From NCBI RefSeq assembly GCF_024305035.1, contig NZ_JAMWZB010000001.1, forward strand, positions 185,901 to 244,945: 59,045 nt of DNA, read 5' to 3'. Below the pieces are notes generated by a model that was given only the letters and a program-made list of their open reading frames with translations, was not told where the DNA came from and ran no database searches. This stretch comes from Algoriphagus sp. GTDB lineage: Bacteria > Bacteroidota > Bacteroidia > Cytophagales > Cyclobacteriaceae. Below, piece by piece: positions 42,907-51,759 of this stretch. A program made the position numbers and the translations under genes. Every line of letters starts with the position of its first letter. Positions within the stretch are counted from its first letter, which is position 1.

Positions 42907-42923
42907 GGGAGTGGATTGAATAG

Positions 42924-44135
42924 TTAAAAGATGGTACCCGATCCAATACACTCATTCTGATTGTACCAGGCCACAAATTGTCCTGATGCTACCCCTTTTT
43001 GCGCTTCTTCGAAAATCACATAAAGGCCTTTTTCCCGTTGAATAAGCGTGACATTGGTTAGGGGTTGGCGGTACCGGATACGCGCCTGATAGGAAGCGGT
43101 TTGACCGGGGTTCAATTTTAAATCTCTTCTAATCCAGTGAATTTGGTCCGCTTTGACAAAAAGCGCATTCCGTAGTAATCCGGGATGATCTTCTCCCAAT
43201 CCGGTGTAGATTACGTTGGTCTGAGTGTCGGTGCCAATCACAAAAAGCGGTTTTCCAGTTCCGCCAATATTTAACCCTTTACGCTGCCCGACAGTAAAGT
43301 AATGAGCTCCATTGTGCTCTCCGATGAGTTTTCCCTGGTCTGGACGATAATGAATGGGAAGTGAGAGATGGGAGAGTTCTGCATCGCCTAATTCAAAAAG
43401 GTCAACTCCTACCGGAATTTTAAGCCGGTCAAATTCTTTTAGATGATCGGGAATTTGGATGATTCTGCCTTTTTTTGGTTTCAATTGTTGCTGCAAAAAT
43501 TCGGGCAAGCGCACTTTTCCAATAAAGCACAGTCCTTGGGAATCCTTTTTTTCTGCTGTAATCAGGTCTAATTCTTTGGCTATTTTTCTAACTTCTGATT
43601 TCTGTAAATGTCCAATTGGAAATAAGGCTTTGGCTAATTGGTCCTGAGAAAGTTGACAGAGGAAGTAGCTCTGGTCTTTATTTGGATCTGCACCAGCGAG
43701 AAGTTGATAAATCGGCTGACCTTCTGCTTGAAATTCAGCTTTTTGGCAATAATGTCCGGTGGCAACAAAATCGGCTTTTAATTTTTTTGCGGCTTTGAGA
43801 AAAATATCGAATTTGATTTCCCGGTTGCATAAAATATCAGGGTTGGGAGTTCGACCAACCTCATATTCTGAGAACATATAATCCACGATCCGCTCGCGAT
43901 ATTCTTCGCTTAAATCAATGGCTTGAAAAGGAATTCCTAACTTTTCGGCCACCAGCATGGCATCCGTTGAGTCCTCCATCCAAGGGCATTCATTGGAAAT
44001 GGTGACCGATTCATCATGCCAGTTTTTCATAAACATGCCGATGACTTCATAGCCCTGCTCAATTAAGAGGTGGGCGGCGACCGAACTATCCACCCCTCCG
44101 GATAATCCGACGACAACTCGTGGTTTATTTTTCAT
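42924..44135 (-). CDS. mnmA: tRNA-specific 2-thiouridylase
   Basis: 403 residues from ATG at 44135; an upstream in-frame ATG at 44159 would add eight residues before the PP-loop. The ATP PP-loop is SGGVDSS (12-18); the catalytic cysteines are Cys103 in [10 protein letters not shown] and Cys203 in GLCFIGKV. It thiolates U34 of tRNA-Lys, Glu and Gln. At 403 residues it is longer than E. coli MnmA (368), with extra residues around [22 protein letters not shown], a feature I recall from Bacteroidota forms. Confidence 0.95.
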   Translation of the reverse strand: MKNKPRVVVGLSGGVDSSVAAHLLIEQGYEVIGMFMKNWHDESVTISNECPWMEDSTDAMLVAEKLGIPFQAIDLSEEYRERIVDYMFSEYEVGRTPNPDILCNREIKFDIFLKAAKKLKADFVATGHYCQKAEFQAEGQPIYQLLAGADPNKDQSYFLCQLSQDQLAKALFPIGHLQKSEVRKIAKELDLITAEKKDSQGLCFIGKVRLPEFLQQQLKPKKGRIIQIPDHLKEFDRLKIPVGVDLFELGDAELSHLSLPIHYRPDQGKLIGEHNGAHYFTVGQRKGLNIGGTGKPLFVIGTDTQTNVIYTGLGEDHPGLLRNALFVKADQIHWIRRDLKLNPGQTASYQARIRYRQPLTNVTLIQREKGLYVIFEEAQKGVASGQFVAWYNQNECIGSGTIF

Positions 44136-44331
44136 AGTCAAATCACTTAATGGATTCAAGGTCCATTCGATTAGATGGATGTAAAACTGAGGGGATATTA
44201 AATCAGTTCAAAGTCTCAAAGAAATTATTTCTGACAAATTTTGTCTCAGACGGATTTTAATGAGTGCAGGAATAGGTTTTAAGTGGAATCAATGGCTTAT
44301 TTTTGCAGCCGATATTGATTTTTCTATTGCA

Positions 44332-45711
44332 ATGAATTTCCAACTGATCAAAGATGCTATTTTAGGAAAAGAGCAGGATTTTACCACCTTAAGCTTGAAG
44401 ACAGCCATCTGGGTGCTGGCTATTCCCATGATTTTGGAGATGATGATGGAGTCGGCATTTGCAGTGGTGGATATATTTTTTGTTGCCAAATTAGGTGAAC
44501 ATGCCATTGCAACCGTTGGTTTGACTGAGTCGGTTATTGTATTGGTTTATGCTGTTGGATTTGGAATTAGTATGGCTGCCACCGCATTGGTTTCGCGGAG
44601 ATTTGGAGAGAAAGAATATGACCAGGCTGGAACGGTAGCTTTTCAGCTATTACTTGTTGGAGCTTTGATTTCCATTGTTTTAGGTGTGCTCGGCTGGGTA
44701 TTTGCCGAAAATATTCTCCAGTTGATGGGAGCAGAGCCGGAAGTTGTTCGAACAGGGGTGTCTTATACTCGGATTATTTTTGCGGGCAATACAGCCATTA
44801 TGCTACTGTTTTTGATCAATGGAGCATTTCGCGGTGCAGGCCAGGCCCATCACGCAATGCGGTCGCTTTGGATTGCAAACGGCTTTAATATTGTTTTAGA
44901 TCCAATTTTGATTTTTGGCGTAGGAAGTTGGACTGGATATGGACTGGAGGGAGCCGCTTTTGCTACTACGATAGGAAGGAGTTTGGGTGTGGTTTATCAG
45001 TTATACCAGTTGTTTAACGGAAAGCACAGGCTCTCTATTGCTGCTAAGCATATGGTGGTCAAGTGGCACACCATTAAAAAAATTATGGATATTGCAGCTG
45101 GAGGAATGGGACAATTTCTCATTGATTCGGTTTCATGGATTGCCTTGACCCGGATGAATGCGGAGTTTGGCTCCGCCGCCTTGGCTGGGTATACTATTGC
45201 CATGCGGGTCTTGATTTTCACCTTGCTTCCAGCCTGGGGGATTTCCGGAGCTGCAGCTACGCTAGTCGGTCAAAATCTGGGTGCCAATGAAGTGAAACGA
45301 GCAGAGGAAGCCGTCTGGATGACAACCCGTTATTGTGTAATTTTCATGGCATCAGTGACCGGAATTTATTTGTTGTTTTCCTCTCAGTTAGCTGGATTTT
45401 TTACCCAAATTCCAGAGGTCAGAGACATTGCTGCACAAGGTCTCTGGGTGATCGTATTAGGTTATGTATTTTTTGCGGTGGGAATGGTGTTGACCCAAGC
45501 CTTTAATGGGGCAGGTGATACCAAAACTCCAGCCTACATCAATATCGGTGTTCTTTGGTTTTTGGAAATTCCTTTGGCTTGGTTTTTAGCTTTCCCCATG
45601 AAAATGGAATATTTAGGAATATTCATTGCTATCGCTTTTTCACATTCCTTTCATGCATTGGTAGCTTTATTCTTTTTCCGCAGGGGAAAGTGGAAAAAGG
45701 TTGTCGTCTAA
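44332..45711 (+). CDS. MATE-family multidrug or metabolite exporter
   Basis: 459 residues from ATG at 44332 (MNFQLIKDAIL); the open frame extends 24 residues further upstream, but that stretch adds only a weakly hydrophobic segment before the first helix. It has about 12 helices in two internally related halves. PMILEMMMESAFAVVDIFFVAKLGEHAIATVGLTES is the MATE N-half start and GGMGQFLIDSVSWIALTRMNAEFGSAALAGYTIAMR begins the C-half. It exports drugs or metabolites using H+ or Na+. It ends 1 base before the convergent MBL gene. Confidence 0.9.
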   Translation: MNFQLIKDAILGKEQDFTTLSLKTAIWVLAIPMILEMMMESAFAVVDIFFVAKLGEHAIATVGLTESVIVLVYAVGFGISMAATALVSRRFGEKEYDQAGTVAFQLLLVGALISIVLGVLGWVFAENILQLMGAEPEVVRTGVSYTRIIFAGNTAIMLLFLINGAFRGAGQAHHAMRSLWIANGFNIVLDPILIFGVGSWTGYGLEGAAFATTIGRSLGVVYQLYQLFNGKHRLSIAAKHMVVKWHTIKKIMDIAAGGMGQFLIDSVSWIALTRMNAEFGSAALAGYTIAMRVLIFTLLPAWGISGAAATLVGQNLGANEVKRAEEAVWMTTRYCVIFMASVTGIYLLFSSQLAGFFTQIPEVRDIAAQGLWVIVLGYVFFAVGMVLTQAFNGAGDTKTPAYINIGVLWFLEIPLAWFLAFPMKMEYLGIFIAIAFSHSFHALVALFFFRRGKWKKVVV

Positions 45712-45712
45712 C

Positions 45713-46816
45713 TTATGGGGTCGGATTCTGAAATAGATTTTCACCCAAAATAGGAGTTATTAAACGATGATCAGTGAGTTTGGGTGATTGGGTCAAAATA
45801 TCGAGAGGCTCCAAAAGTGGTTCATCGGATAAATCAAAGGTGCCAAAATGCATGGGAATGAAGTGTTTTCCTTTCATTTCGATAAATGCCTTTCCAGCAT
45901 CCTGCGGATTGGTATGGGCGGCATTCATGAACCATTCGGGTCGAAATGCACCGACTCCCATCAGGGCATAATCGGGAGATCCCAAGGTTTCACTGATCAA
46001 TTTGAAATGGGGCCCATAGCCCGAATCTCCCATAAAATAAATGCTTTGCGCTGCTGTTTCAAGGTAAAAACCTCCCCAAAGTCGCAGATTGGTATCCGAA
46101 AGGCCTCTTCTGGACCAGTGCCTGGCAGGGACAAACGTAATTTTCAAGTCTGAACCCGTGTTAAATTGCTGAAACCAACCGGCTTCTTCGATGGAGATTG
46201 AATTGCTCGTCCAATCTTGAATGAGCGGTTTCATATTTAATCCGGCTAAAATCTTTACCTCCGGATTGAGTGATGTGATTCGTTTGATTGTTTCTTCATC
46301 ACAGTGGTCTCGGTGATCATGGGAAATTAAAATGTAGTCGATATTTTTTAGCTCTTTGGGATCGATGGGTAGTTCACTGTTTCTTTTGAGCACCCAATTG
46401 TCCAACCACACCGGGTCTGTAATCAGGGTTATTCCATTTAGATGAATCAAAAAGGAAGCATGGCCCAACCAAATCAATTGATCCTTTCCATTAGGTTGAA
46501 ATGTCTTCATGGGTTGAATCTCAAGGGTTCGATCATCCTTTTTCTTTTGATCTGAATAGGGGTTTTTAGACAACTTCCATTTCAAAACCTCCCAAAGACT
46601 CGATTCAAAGGGATAATAAAGGTTTTGATAGGTGCCATCGCTTAATTGTGGCGTACCCTTCCAGTCTTCGGGAACAGCAGTGTAGGAGAGGGATGGGTTT
46701 TCAGTGTAGTTAAGGCTGGTTTCTTTGCTTGGCATAAAAAAGAAGGAAAATAACAGACCCAATGCGACAAGGGGAATGAGGATAATTTTTGATTTTGAGC
46801 GGCCGGAAACTTTCAA
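45713..46816 (-). CDS. Membrane-anchored MBL-fold hydrolase (NAPE-PLD-like)
   Basis: 367 residues from TTG at 46816; no ATG precedes the hydrophobic N-terminus (IILIPLVALGLLFSFFF), so a TTG start is the best fit. The metallo-beta-lactamase site is SHDHRDHCD (HxHxDH at 166-171), with LIWLGHASFLIHLNGITLITDPVW preceding it and MGDSGYGPHF and MHFGTFDL completing it. The layout matches the NAPE-PLD or UlaG-like subgroup. It is probably periplasmic, anchored by its N-terminal helix. The substrate (phosphodiester or lactone) is unknown. Confidence 0.87.
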   Translation of the reverse strand: MKVSGRSKSKIILIPLVALGLLFSFFFMPSKETSLNYTENPSLSYTAVPEDWKGTPQLSDGTYQNLYYPFESSLWEVLKWKLSKNPYSDQKKKDDRTLEIQPMKTFQPNGKDQLIWLGHASFLIHLNGITLITDPVWLDNWVLKRNSELPIDPKELKNIDYILISHDHRDHCDEETIKRITSLNPEVKILAGLNMKPLIQDWTSNSISIEEAGWFQQFNTGSDLKITFVPARHWSRRGLSDTNLRLWGGFYLETAAQSIYFMGDSGYGPHFKLISETLGSPDYALMGVGAFRPEWFMNAAHTNPQDAGKAFIEMKGKHFIPMHFGTFDLSDEPLLEPLDILTQSPKLTDHRLITPILGENLFQNPTP

Positions 46817-46875
46817 TGGATGAAGGAATTTACAGGATATAACTCCCGTGCCTACAAAGTGGTTTCAAAGGGAAT

Positions 46876-46907
46876 AAAAAAGTCGATCCATAAAACAGGA
46901 TCGACCC
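46876..46907 (-). terminator. Terminator of the lipoprotein gene
   Basis: Stem GTCGATCC (46882-46889) with GGATCGAC (46898-46905). On the minus strand it is followed by six Ts. It separates the lipoprotein gene from the MBL gene. Confidence 0.85.
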
Positions 46908-46924
46908 ATTAAAAAGCTATTGAT

Positions 46925-47680
46925 TTATTTTAAGGTTACAAATTTGCTATCCACCGTTTCATTGATAAAGTAGATTTTTTTTCCTCCAAACCTTTGACTT
47001 TCGCTAGTGTAAGCAGCTACTTGCACCAGCGCGTTATTGGAAGCGGATAGTTCATTAAGCTCACTTTCTGAGTAAGTGATTGAGGTGGAACGCCCTTCTT
47101 TGGTGATTACATGATTGCCGTCAGAAATGACCCAAAGCAGGTTATCTACTCCAGACGGAATTTGTTGAATGCTCAATTCTACTCCCGAGCCTAAGTCGAA
47201 TTCTTCCGGGACATTGGATTGAAATCGAACCACCCCGGGCATCGGTTTGGTAGTGGTATAGGTAAATCCTGAAAATCCATTGGCTCCATCCACTGTCCAA
47301 GTATTGGTTTGTCCAGGCGTGATTTCCAGCGTGATATCCGAAAAATTATTAAGGTAAGCATTCCCTCCTACATTTTGGAGTTCAAATTCGTTGAGACTCA
47401 CCCTGCCCACATTCACTAAACTTCCTCCGCTTGGGGATGAATAAAAATTAGCATTGGCAACATCGACCAGTACATCGGCCATTCCGGGTATGGAAGGGGT
47501 TCCGGCGGGAAGATTTGATTTAGCCTTGATTGCAGCCATCACTCCATCGGCATCTCCGAAGTCTGGAAGAGGGTTCGTATTTTGTTGTTCTTGGGGATTT
47601 TCATCTGCATCCGTGCACGAACTGAAACAAAACGAAGTGAGGGCAAAAAGGATAAGAAAAGAATAGGGGTTAGTTTTCAT
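46925..47680 (-). CDS. Lipoprotein of unknown function
   Basis: 251 residues from ATG at 47680 (MKTNPYSFLILF). The lipobox is CFSSC. The mature part is acidic and beta-rich, with an early PSIPGMADVLVDVANANFYSS, a Gly-Asn-rich middle (NVGGNAYLNNFSDITLEITPGQ), and a C-terminal VAAYTSESQRFGGKKIYFINE. I recognise no family. It is probably an outer-membrane lipoprotein. The CAP gene lies immediately upstream on the same strand, with 76 bases between. Confidence 0.75.
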   Translation of the reverse strand: MKTNPYSFLILFALTSFCFSSCTDADENPQEQQNTNPLPDFGDADGVMAAIKAKSNLPAGTPSIPGMADVLVDVANANFYSSPSGGSLVNVGRVSLNEFELQNVGGNAYLNNFSDITLEITPGQTNTWTVDGANGFSGFTYTTTKPMPGVVRFQSNVPEEFDLGSGVELSIQQIPSGVDNLLWVISDGNHVITKEGRSTSITYSESELNELSASNNALVQVAAYTSESQRFGGKKIYFINETVDSKFVTLK

Positions 47681-47756
47681 AGGACTGAGGTTGGTTATCA
47701 ATCCAAAATTCCAACTACTTCAGCTCTCTATCAATAAGGCATATGGCGTATTTGTT

Positions 47757-48434
47757 TCAATTCACATCGGTGCTAAAACACTGAACATTGATAAAATAAG
47801 GCATATTGAAGAGATTTTTTTCCGGGTAAACCGCACAACCTGCACCCATGTAGTGAAAAGTTGGACTCAGGATGTTGGCCCGATGTCCGGGAGAATCCAT
47901 CCAAAGTTTGACAACTTCTCTGGCATAACTTGCATAGGTATGCCGCTGAACCGGTTCGGTTTGACTCGAGTTACGGTAATAAAAATCACCGGGTGATAAA
48001 GGAGGGCCAACAGGACGACCATAGTCGTAATCCAGCCCGGCAGTGCTACTAATATTTTCTGCAATTTGACTGGGGTTCAAGCCTACTATTTGAAATCGAT
48101 CCCGAAGTAACCGTTTATTTCTGATGGTACTGAAATGCCCATAAAAATTGTAGGTAACCATATCTGAGGCATGGGAGGCAGCAAGTTGTTCGATACGAAA
48201 AGAGTATTTCAGCGGACTGAGTCCATGTTTACTGCGTTGTTCATTGGTGGCATAAAATAGAGCAGCATGTAATAGCCCGTAATCAATGTCTCGGTAATTG
48301 ATGTACTGAAGCACTTGATTTTGGTGAAAAAAATCCTCCCAAGTATGGTTCTGATAGTTTTGGGAACTCCAATTTTGGCCCAATACTTCTTGTAGGATAA
48401 GAAATGTTAAACAGATCGGGATTAAAGGCTTCAT
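47757..48434 (-). CDS. Exported CAP-domain (SCP-like) protein
   Basis: 225 residues. A signal peptide ends near LGQ (residue 20). The CAP domain shows LHAALFYATNEQRSKHGLSPLKY, ASHASDMVTYNFYGHFS, AENISS and VVKLWMDSPGHRANILSPTFHYMGAGC, with the conserved histidines and glutamate of the CAP cavity. Bacterial CAP proteins are exported and may be peptidases, lipid binders or adhesion factors. The length and conserved histidines are intact. Confidence 0.9.
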   Translation of the reverse strand: MKPLIPICLTFLILQEVLGQNWSSQNYQNHTWEDFFHQNQVLQYINYRDIDYGLLHAALFYATNEQRSKHGLSPLKYSFRIEQLAASHASDMVTYNFYGHFSTIRNKRLLRDRFQIVGLNPSQIAENISSTAGLDYDYGRPVGPPLSPGDFYYRNSSQTEPVQRHTYASYAREVVKLWMDSPGHRANILSPTFHYMGAGCAVYPEKNLFNMPYFINVQCFSTDVN

Positions 48435-48499
48435 TTATTCTCTATTCGATTCCAAAAAAGAGACGTTCAAAAGCACCTTTTAGTGTATCCTTACTCCAA

Positions 48500-48748
48500 T
48501 TAATTGTCTCGAGGTAGGTCCAATAACAAATCGATCAAGTCCTTTGGGGTTCCCGCATTTTGGATTTTTTCTTCCTGAAGGTTTACCTGTAGTTGATACT
48601 CCAACTCAAAAATCAGTCCATTAACGAAAATAGGGTCCATGTTTAATTTTTGAATGAAATGGTCGTTTTTTCTTGGTCCATGGACATAGATCCCATAGGA
48701 ATGAAACACCTCCACGGCTTTTTTTATTTTTGAAAAATGCTGATTCAT
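48500..48748 (-). CDS. Acyl-carrier-protein-like protein lacking the carrier serine
   Basis: 82 residues. From about residue 37 the helices align by eye with acyl carrier protein: DPIFVNGLIFELEYQLQVNL on the DSLDTVELVMALEEEF stretch, then EEKIQNAGTPKDLIDLLL. The phosphopantetheine site DSL is replaced by DPI, so Ser is changed to Pro and the protein cannot carry a prosthetic group by the usual route. It may be a structural ACP-like partner or regulator. It lies 65 bases upstream of the CAP gene on the same strand. Confidence 0.6.
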   Translation of the reverse strand: MNQHFSKIKKAVEVFHSYGIYVHGPRKNDHFIQKLNMDPIFVNGLIFELEYQLQVNLQEEKIQNAGTPKDLIDLLLDLPRDN

Positions 48749-49021
48749 GTCAGAAATTTTGTAGCTATCAGATATATTAATTGAGGGAATAACGAAATCA
48801 TAAAGAATTCATTTTGAGTTAAACTTGAATTAATTTAAAATGGTTGCAAAGCGGGTAAAAAAAGTCTGATTTTCACATTAGGTAAAGAAATGAATAGTAT
48901 CTGATTAAAATCCAAATTTCCTTTCCATATCCAAGCCTTTTTCTCCTATAGAACCAAATAAACCACTGTAAAAAATCCAAAAACAAATCCTACGTCTTTG
49001 CCGAATTTTGAATCGATGGGT

Positions 49022-50167
49022 TTACCAGGTGTGTAATTGCTTTTTAATTTCAGTGAGGGTTTCGGTATCCTGAATGAGGTACCAATTCAAGGATTGAAAG
49101 GTCGTGGTCGCATCATTTTTATTGTGAAAAAAGATCAAACCTTTTACTTGTGGAAAACGGTGTGGAAAATCTTTAAAGGCCTTACCATACCATGCGGGAC
49201 GATTTCCGCCTACGGCCAAAGATCCAAATTCTGCCAAGAGAATGGGTTTTTTAAAAGCGGCAAACTCCTCATAATATTTGGCAAATATTTCATCAAAACT
49301 CCACCATTGACTCCAGGGGGCTACTGTGCCGTAATTGAGTGTTCCTGTACCGATCCAATCTACGTATTGCTCCCCAGGATAATACTCTTTAAAATAACCA
49401 TAAGCCAAATGTGGGGCCCAAACCCAAAGTACGTTATCGGCTCCTTGCTTCCGAAATAAATCGACTACATGACGCCAAGCGGCGATAAAGTCTTCAGGCT
49501 GATTATTTTGAGGTCCCCAGGGGTACCGATAGGGATCGTTCATTTCATGTCCCATTCGCAAAAGAATTGTCGTTTGACTATTTTTAGCATCCCTTGCCCA
49601 TTGGGTTAAATATAGATCATAAAGTCCCGCTGCAATATCCTGTAAGCCGCTTTTGTTCCGATCTTCAGGCGAAGCTGAAGTTGGGAAATCCTCTTCTGAA
49701 AAATCATTTAACCAAGGCTCCCAAGTCACCAGGGGAATGGAGCCTAGCGTGGTAATTGCCCGAATTTGTTCAATGGGGAAGCGTTGTTCGCGTTTACTGC
49801 CCCAAGCAGTGTAAAAATGGATAATGGGAAAAGTTAAGTTTAAACTGTCTTCCAGATCGATGATCGGCTGAAATGAAGGAATAGCCTGATTATCATAAGC
49901 GCCAAGAAAAATAGAATCGGGATTTTTAAGCAGATTAGGATTTTGCTGGTAGGCTGCCAACCAATCTAATTTACTTGCTCTAGTTTCGCTTCGTTTTTTG
50001 AGAATATAATCCTCCTCCAATTTGGATACTGAACTGCTGACTTTTTGGAAAAAATCTTCAATAGGTCCGCTTGATTCCTTCCCGACAAAAGCAATTCCCA
50101 AAATTAGCATCATGGCGATCGCCAATACAAAAAAGAAGGAAACTATTCGTTTGATTGGTGATTTCAT
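49022..50167 (-). CDS. GH26-like exported glycoside hydrolase
   Basis: 381 residues. An N-terminal hydrophobic anchor (SFFFVLAIAMMLILGIAFV) faces a soluble domain to the periplasm. The GH26 pattern is visible: LRMGHEMNDPYRYPWG with acid/base Glu208, VLWVWAPHL, WIGTGTLNYG, and the nucleophile Glu313 in LLAEFGS. GH26 holds beta-mannanases and related beta-1,3/1,4-glycanases. It overlaps the GT2 gene by 4 bases, so it probably trims, edits or releases the polysaccharide made by that synthase, like the hydrolases in bcs, alg and pga systems. Confidence 0.82.
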   Translation of the reverse strand: MKSPIKRIVSFFFVLAIAMMLILGIAFVGKESSGPIEDFFQKVSSSVSKLEEDYILKKRSETRASKLDWLAAYQQNPNLLKNPDSIFLGAYDNQAIPSFQPIIDLEDSLNLTFPIIHFYTAWGSKREQRFPIEQIRAITTLGSIPLVTWEPWLNDFSEEDFPTSASPEDRNKSGLQDIAAGLYDLYLTQWARDAKNSQTTILLRMGHEMNDPYRYPWGPQNNQPEDFIAAWRHVVDLFRKQGADNVLWVWAPHLAYGYFKEYYPGEQYVDWIGTGTLNYGTVAPWSQWWSFDEIFAKYYEEFAAFKKPILLAEFGSLAVGGNRPAWYGKAFKDFPHRFPQVKGLIFFHNKNDATTTFQSLNWYLIQDTETLTEIKKQLHTW

Positions 50168-51759
50168 GGTTTCGGGTCAAGGTTTTTTGGAATTTTTTCC
50201 CAAGGGCTCTCCGGATTCAATCTACTCGATTCCCATACTGAATAAAGTCCTAGCAAAGCCATCAAAAATGGAATCGTCCCAAAGGCGAGCATGCCATAGG
50301 TGATTTCAGCAGTTTCGATCAGATCCAGCTCACTCAAATTAAACTTACGGGAATAAATCAGATAAATCACCGTAATTAGGTAGGCGACCACCTGAATTAA
50401 TAGCGGTTTGGCAAACGGCGAAATTTTTCCTCTTACCGATTGTTTTGCCGTAGGAATATAGGGGATTTTTTTATTGGCTAAGGCGAGCAAAAATCCCATG
50501 AGGTAAACGGGCCAACAAGCGAATTTCATTACCATTCCCCGCCAATGAAGCCCGGATTCATCACTGGGAAAACAGAGCCACTGCTGGACGTAGACATAGA
50601 TGACGGTTGAGAAAAACAATACAGGAAAACCAAACTCCAAAAACTCAACAAAATGCATTTTGGCAGGAAGCAAATCAAACCAAAAAAAGAGAAAAGGAAT
50701 CAAGAGGTAAACCACCGAAACCAATCCCTCCAGATAATAAGTACCGATTGTGAAATAGGAGAGTTTTTGCCAAAAGCTTAATTTCCCAACTAATCGCGGT
50801 AATTCATCAAAAAGTACTTCATACACTCCTCTGGCCCATTTGAGTTGCTGCTTGCAGAAAGATCCAAAATCTTCAGGAACCAAGCCTCTTGCCACGATGA
50901 CCGGATAATAGATGGATTTCCAACCCGCCGCATGAATCCGGATGGAAGTTACCAAATCCTCGGCTAAGCCAATGCCATGACCTCCAATTGATTCCAGTGC
51001 TTTTCTACGAAAAGTGCAATTTGCACCGATTGCTACTGAACAGTTGTAGCCATCCATTCCCATCTGGGTGGGACCATAGAAAGTGTAGGTTTGCTCGGCT
51101 GCTGCTTTTGCGGTAAAAGATCGGTATTGATTGTAATAGCCTTGAGAAACCTGGACAAAACCCACTTCTGGATCAGAGAAGAACCCTAAAGTTTGATCCA
51201 GAAAATTTGGAAAGGGGACATGATCCGGATCCAAAACCAAGATAAATTCTTCTGAGGTTTGATTGAGCGCGGCATTAATTTTTCCCGCCTTTGCTCCAGG
51301 TAAACCAACCAATTCTAACCAGACGGCTCCGTGCTTTTCGGCTACCTCACGAAAGCGAGGATCTTGTGTATCATCAAGTAGATACGTGGTATGTGGGTAA
51401 TGGATAAGAGAGCAGGCCTTCAGTGTTTTTTCAAACATGGACAAGGGCTCACCGGGTGAACTGGTCGTAAAAATCGCTACGGAAAGCCCATTGGGGGCCT
51501 CCCTAAATTCTGGTTTATTTATTCCCAAATAATTAATCCAAATGGTAATCAATCGGAGCATGCCATACCAAAGGGTGACCGATAAAATCACAAATAGGAC
51601 AAGATTGCCCAAGTGTTCTTCCCGAAACCACCAATCCCCAAACCTAAAAATGGAAACAATCCCGGAAATCACTAAGCTGACGAGGATTAACTTTTGAAGG
51701 GATCCCACCTTTTTCGCTTGACTCGTACTCCAGAATTGCTTTGGAAAAATCGGATCCAT
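50164..51759 (-). CDS. Membrane glycosyltransferase family 2 (processive polysaccharide synthase)
   Basis: 531 residues. Two N-terminal helices (25-45 and 51-75) precede a cytosolic GT-A domain with Asp130 (LLDD), DPD at 177-179, AED at 266-268 (acid/base region), and QQLKW at 304-308, a K-for-R form of QxxRW. Five further helices follow between about 330 and 520. The layout is that of BcsA, HasA and PgaC, which polymerise and extrude a beta-linked polymer through the inner membrane. There is no PilZ domain, so c-di-GMP control is not evident. Its start overlaps the TPR/beta-barrel gene by 1 base, and it overlaps the GH26-like gene by 4. Confidence 0.88.
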   Translation of the reverse strand: MDPIFPKQFWSTSQAKKVGSLQKLILVSLVISGIVSIFRFGDWWFREEHLGNLVLFVILSVTLWYGMLRLITIWINYLGINKPEFREAPNGLSVAIFTTSSPGEPLSMFEKTLKACSLIHYPHTTYLLDDTQDPRFREVAEKHGAVWLELVGLPGAKAGKINAALNQTSEEFILVLDPDHVPFPNFLDQTLGFFSDPEVGFVQVSQGYYNQYRSFTAKAAAEQTYTFYGPTQMGMDGYNCSVAIGANCTFRRKALESIGGHGIGLAEDLVTSIRIHAAGWKSIYYPVIVARGLVPEDFGSFCKQQLKWARGVYEVLFDELPRLVGKLSFWQKLSYFTIGTYYLEGLVSVVYLLIPFLFFWFDLLPAKMHFVEFLEFGFPVLFFSTVIYVYVQQWLCFPSDESGLHWRGMVMKFACWPVYLMGFLLALANKKIPYIPTAKQSVRGKISPFAKPLLIQVVAYLITVIYLIYSRKFNLSELDLIETAEITYGMLAFGTIPFLMALLGLYSVWESSRLNPESPWEKIPKNLDPKP

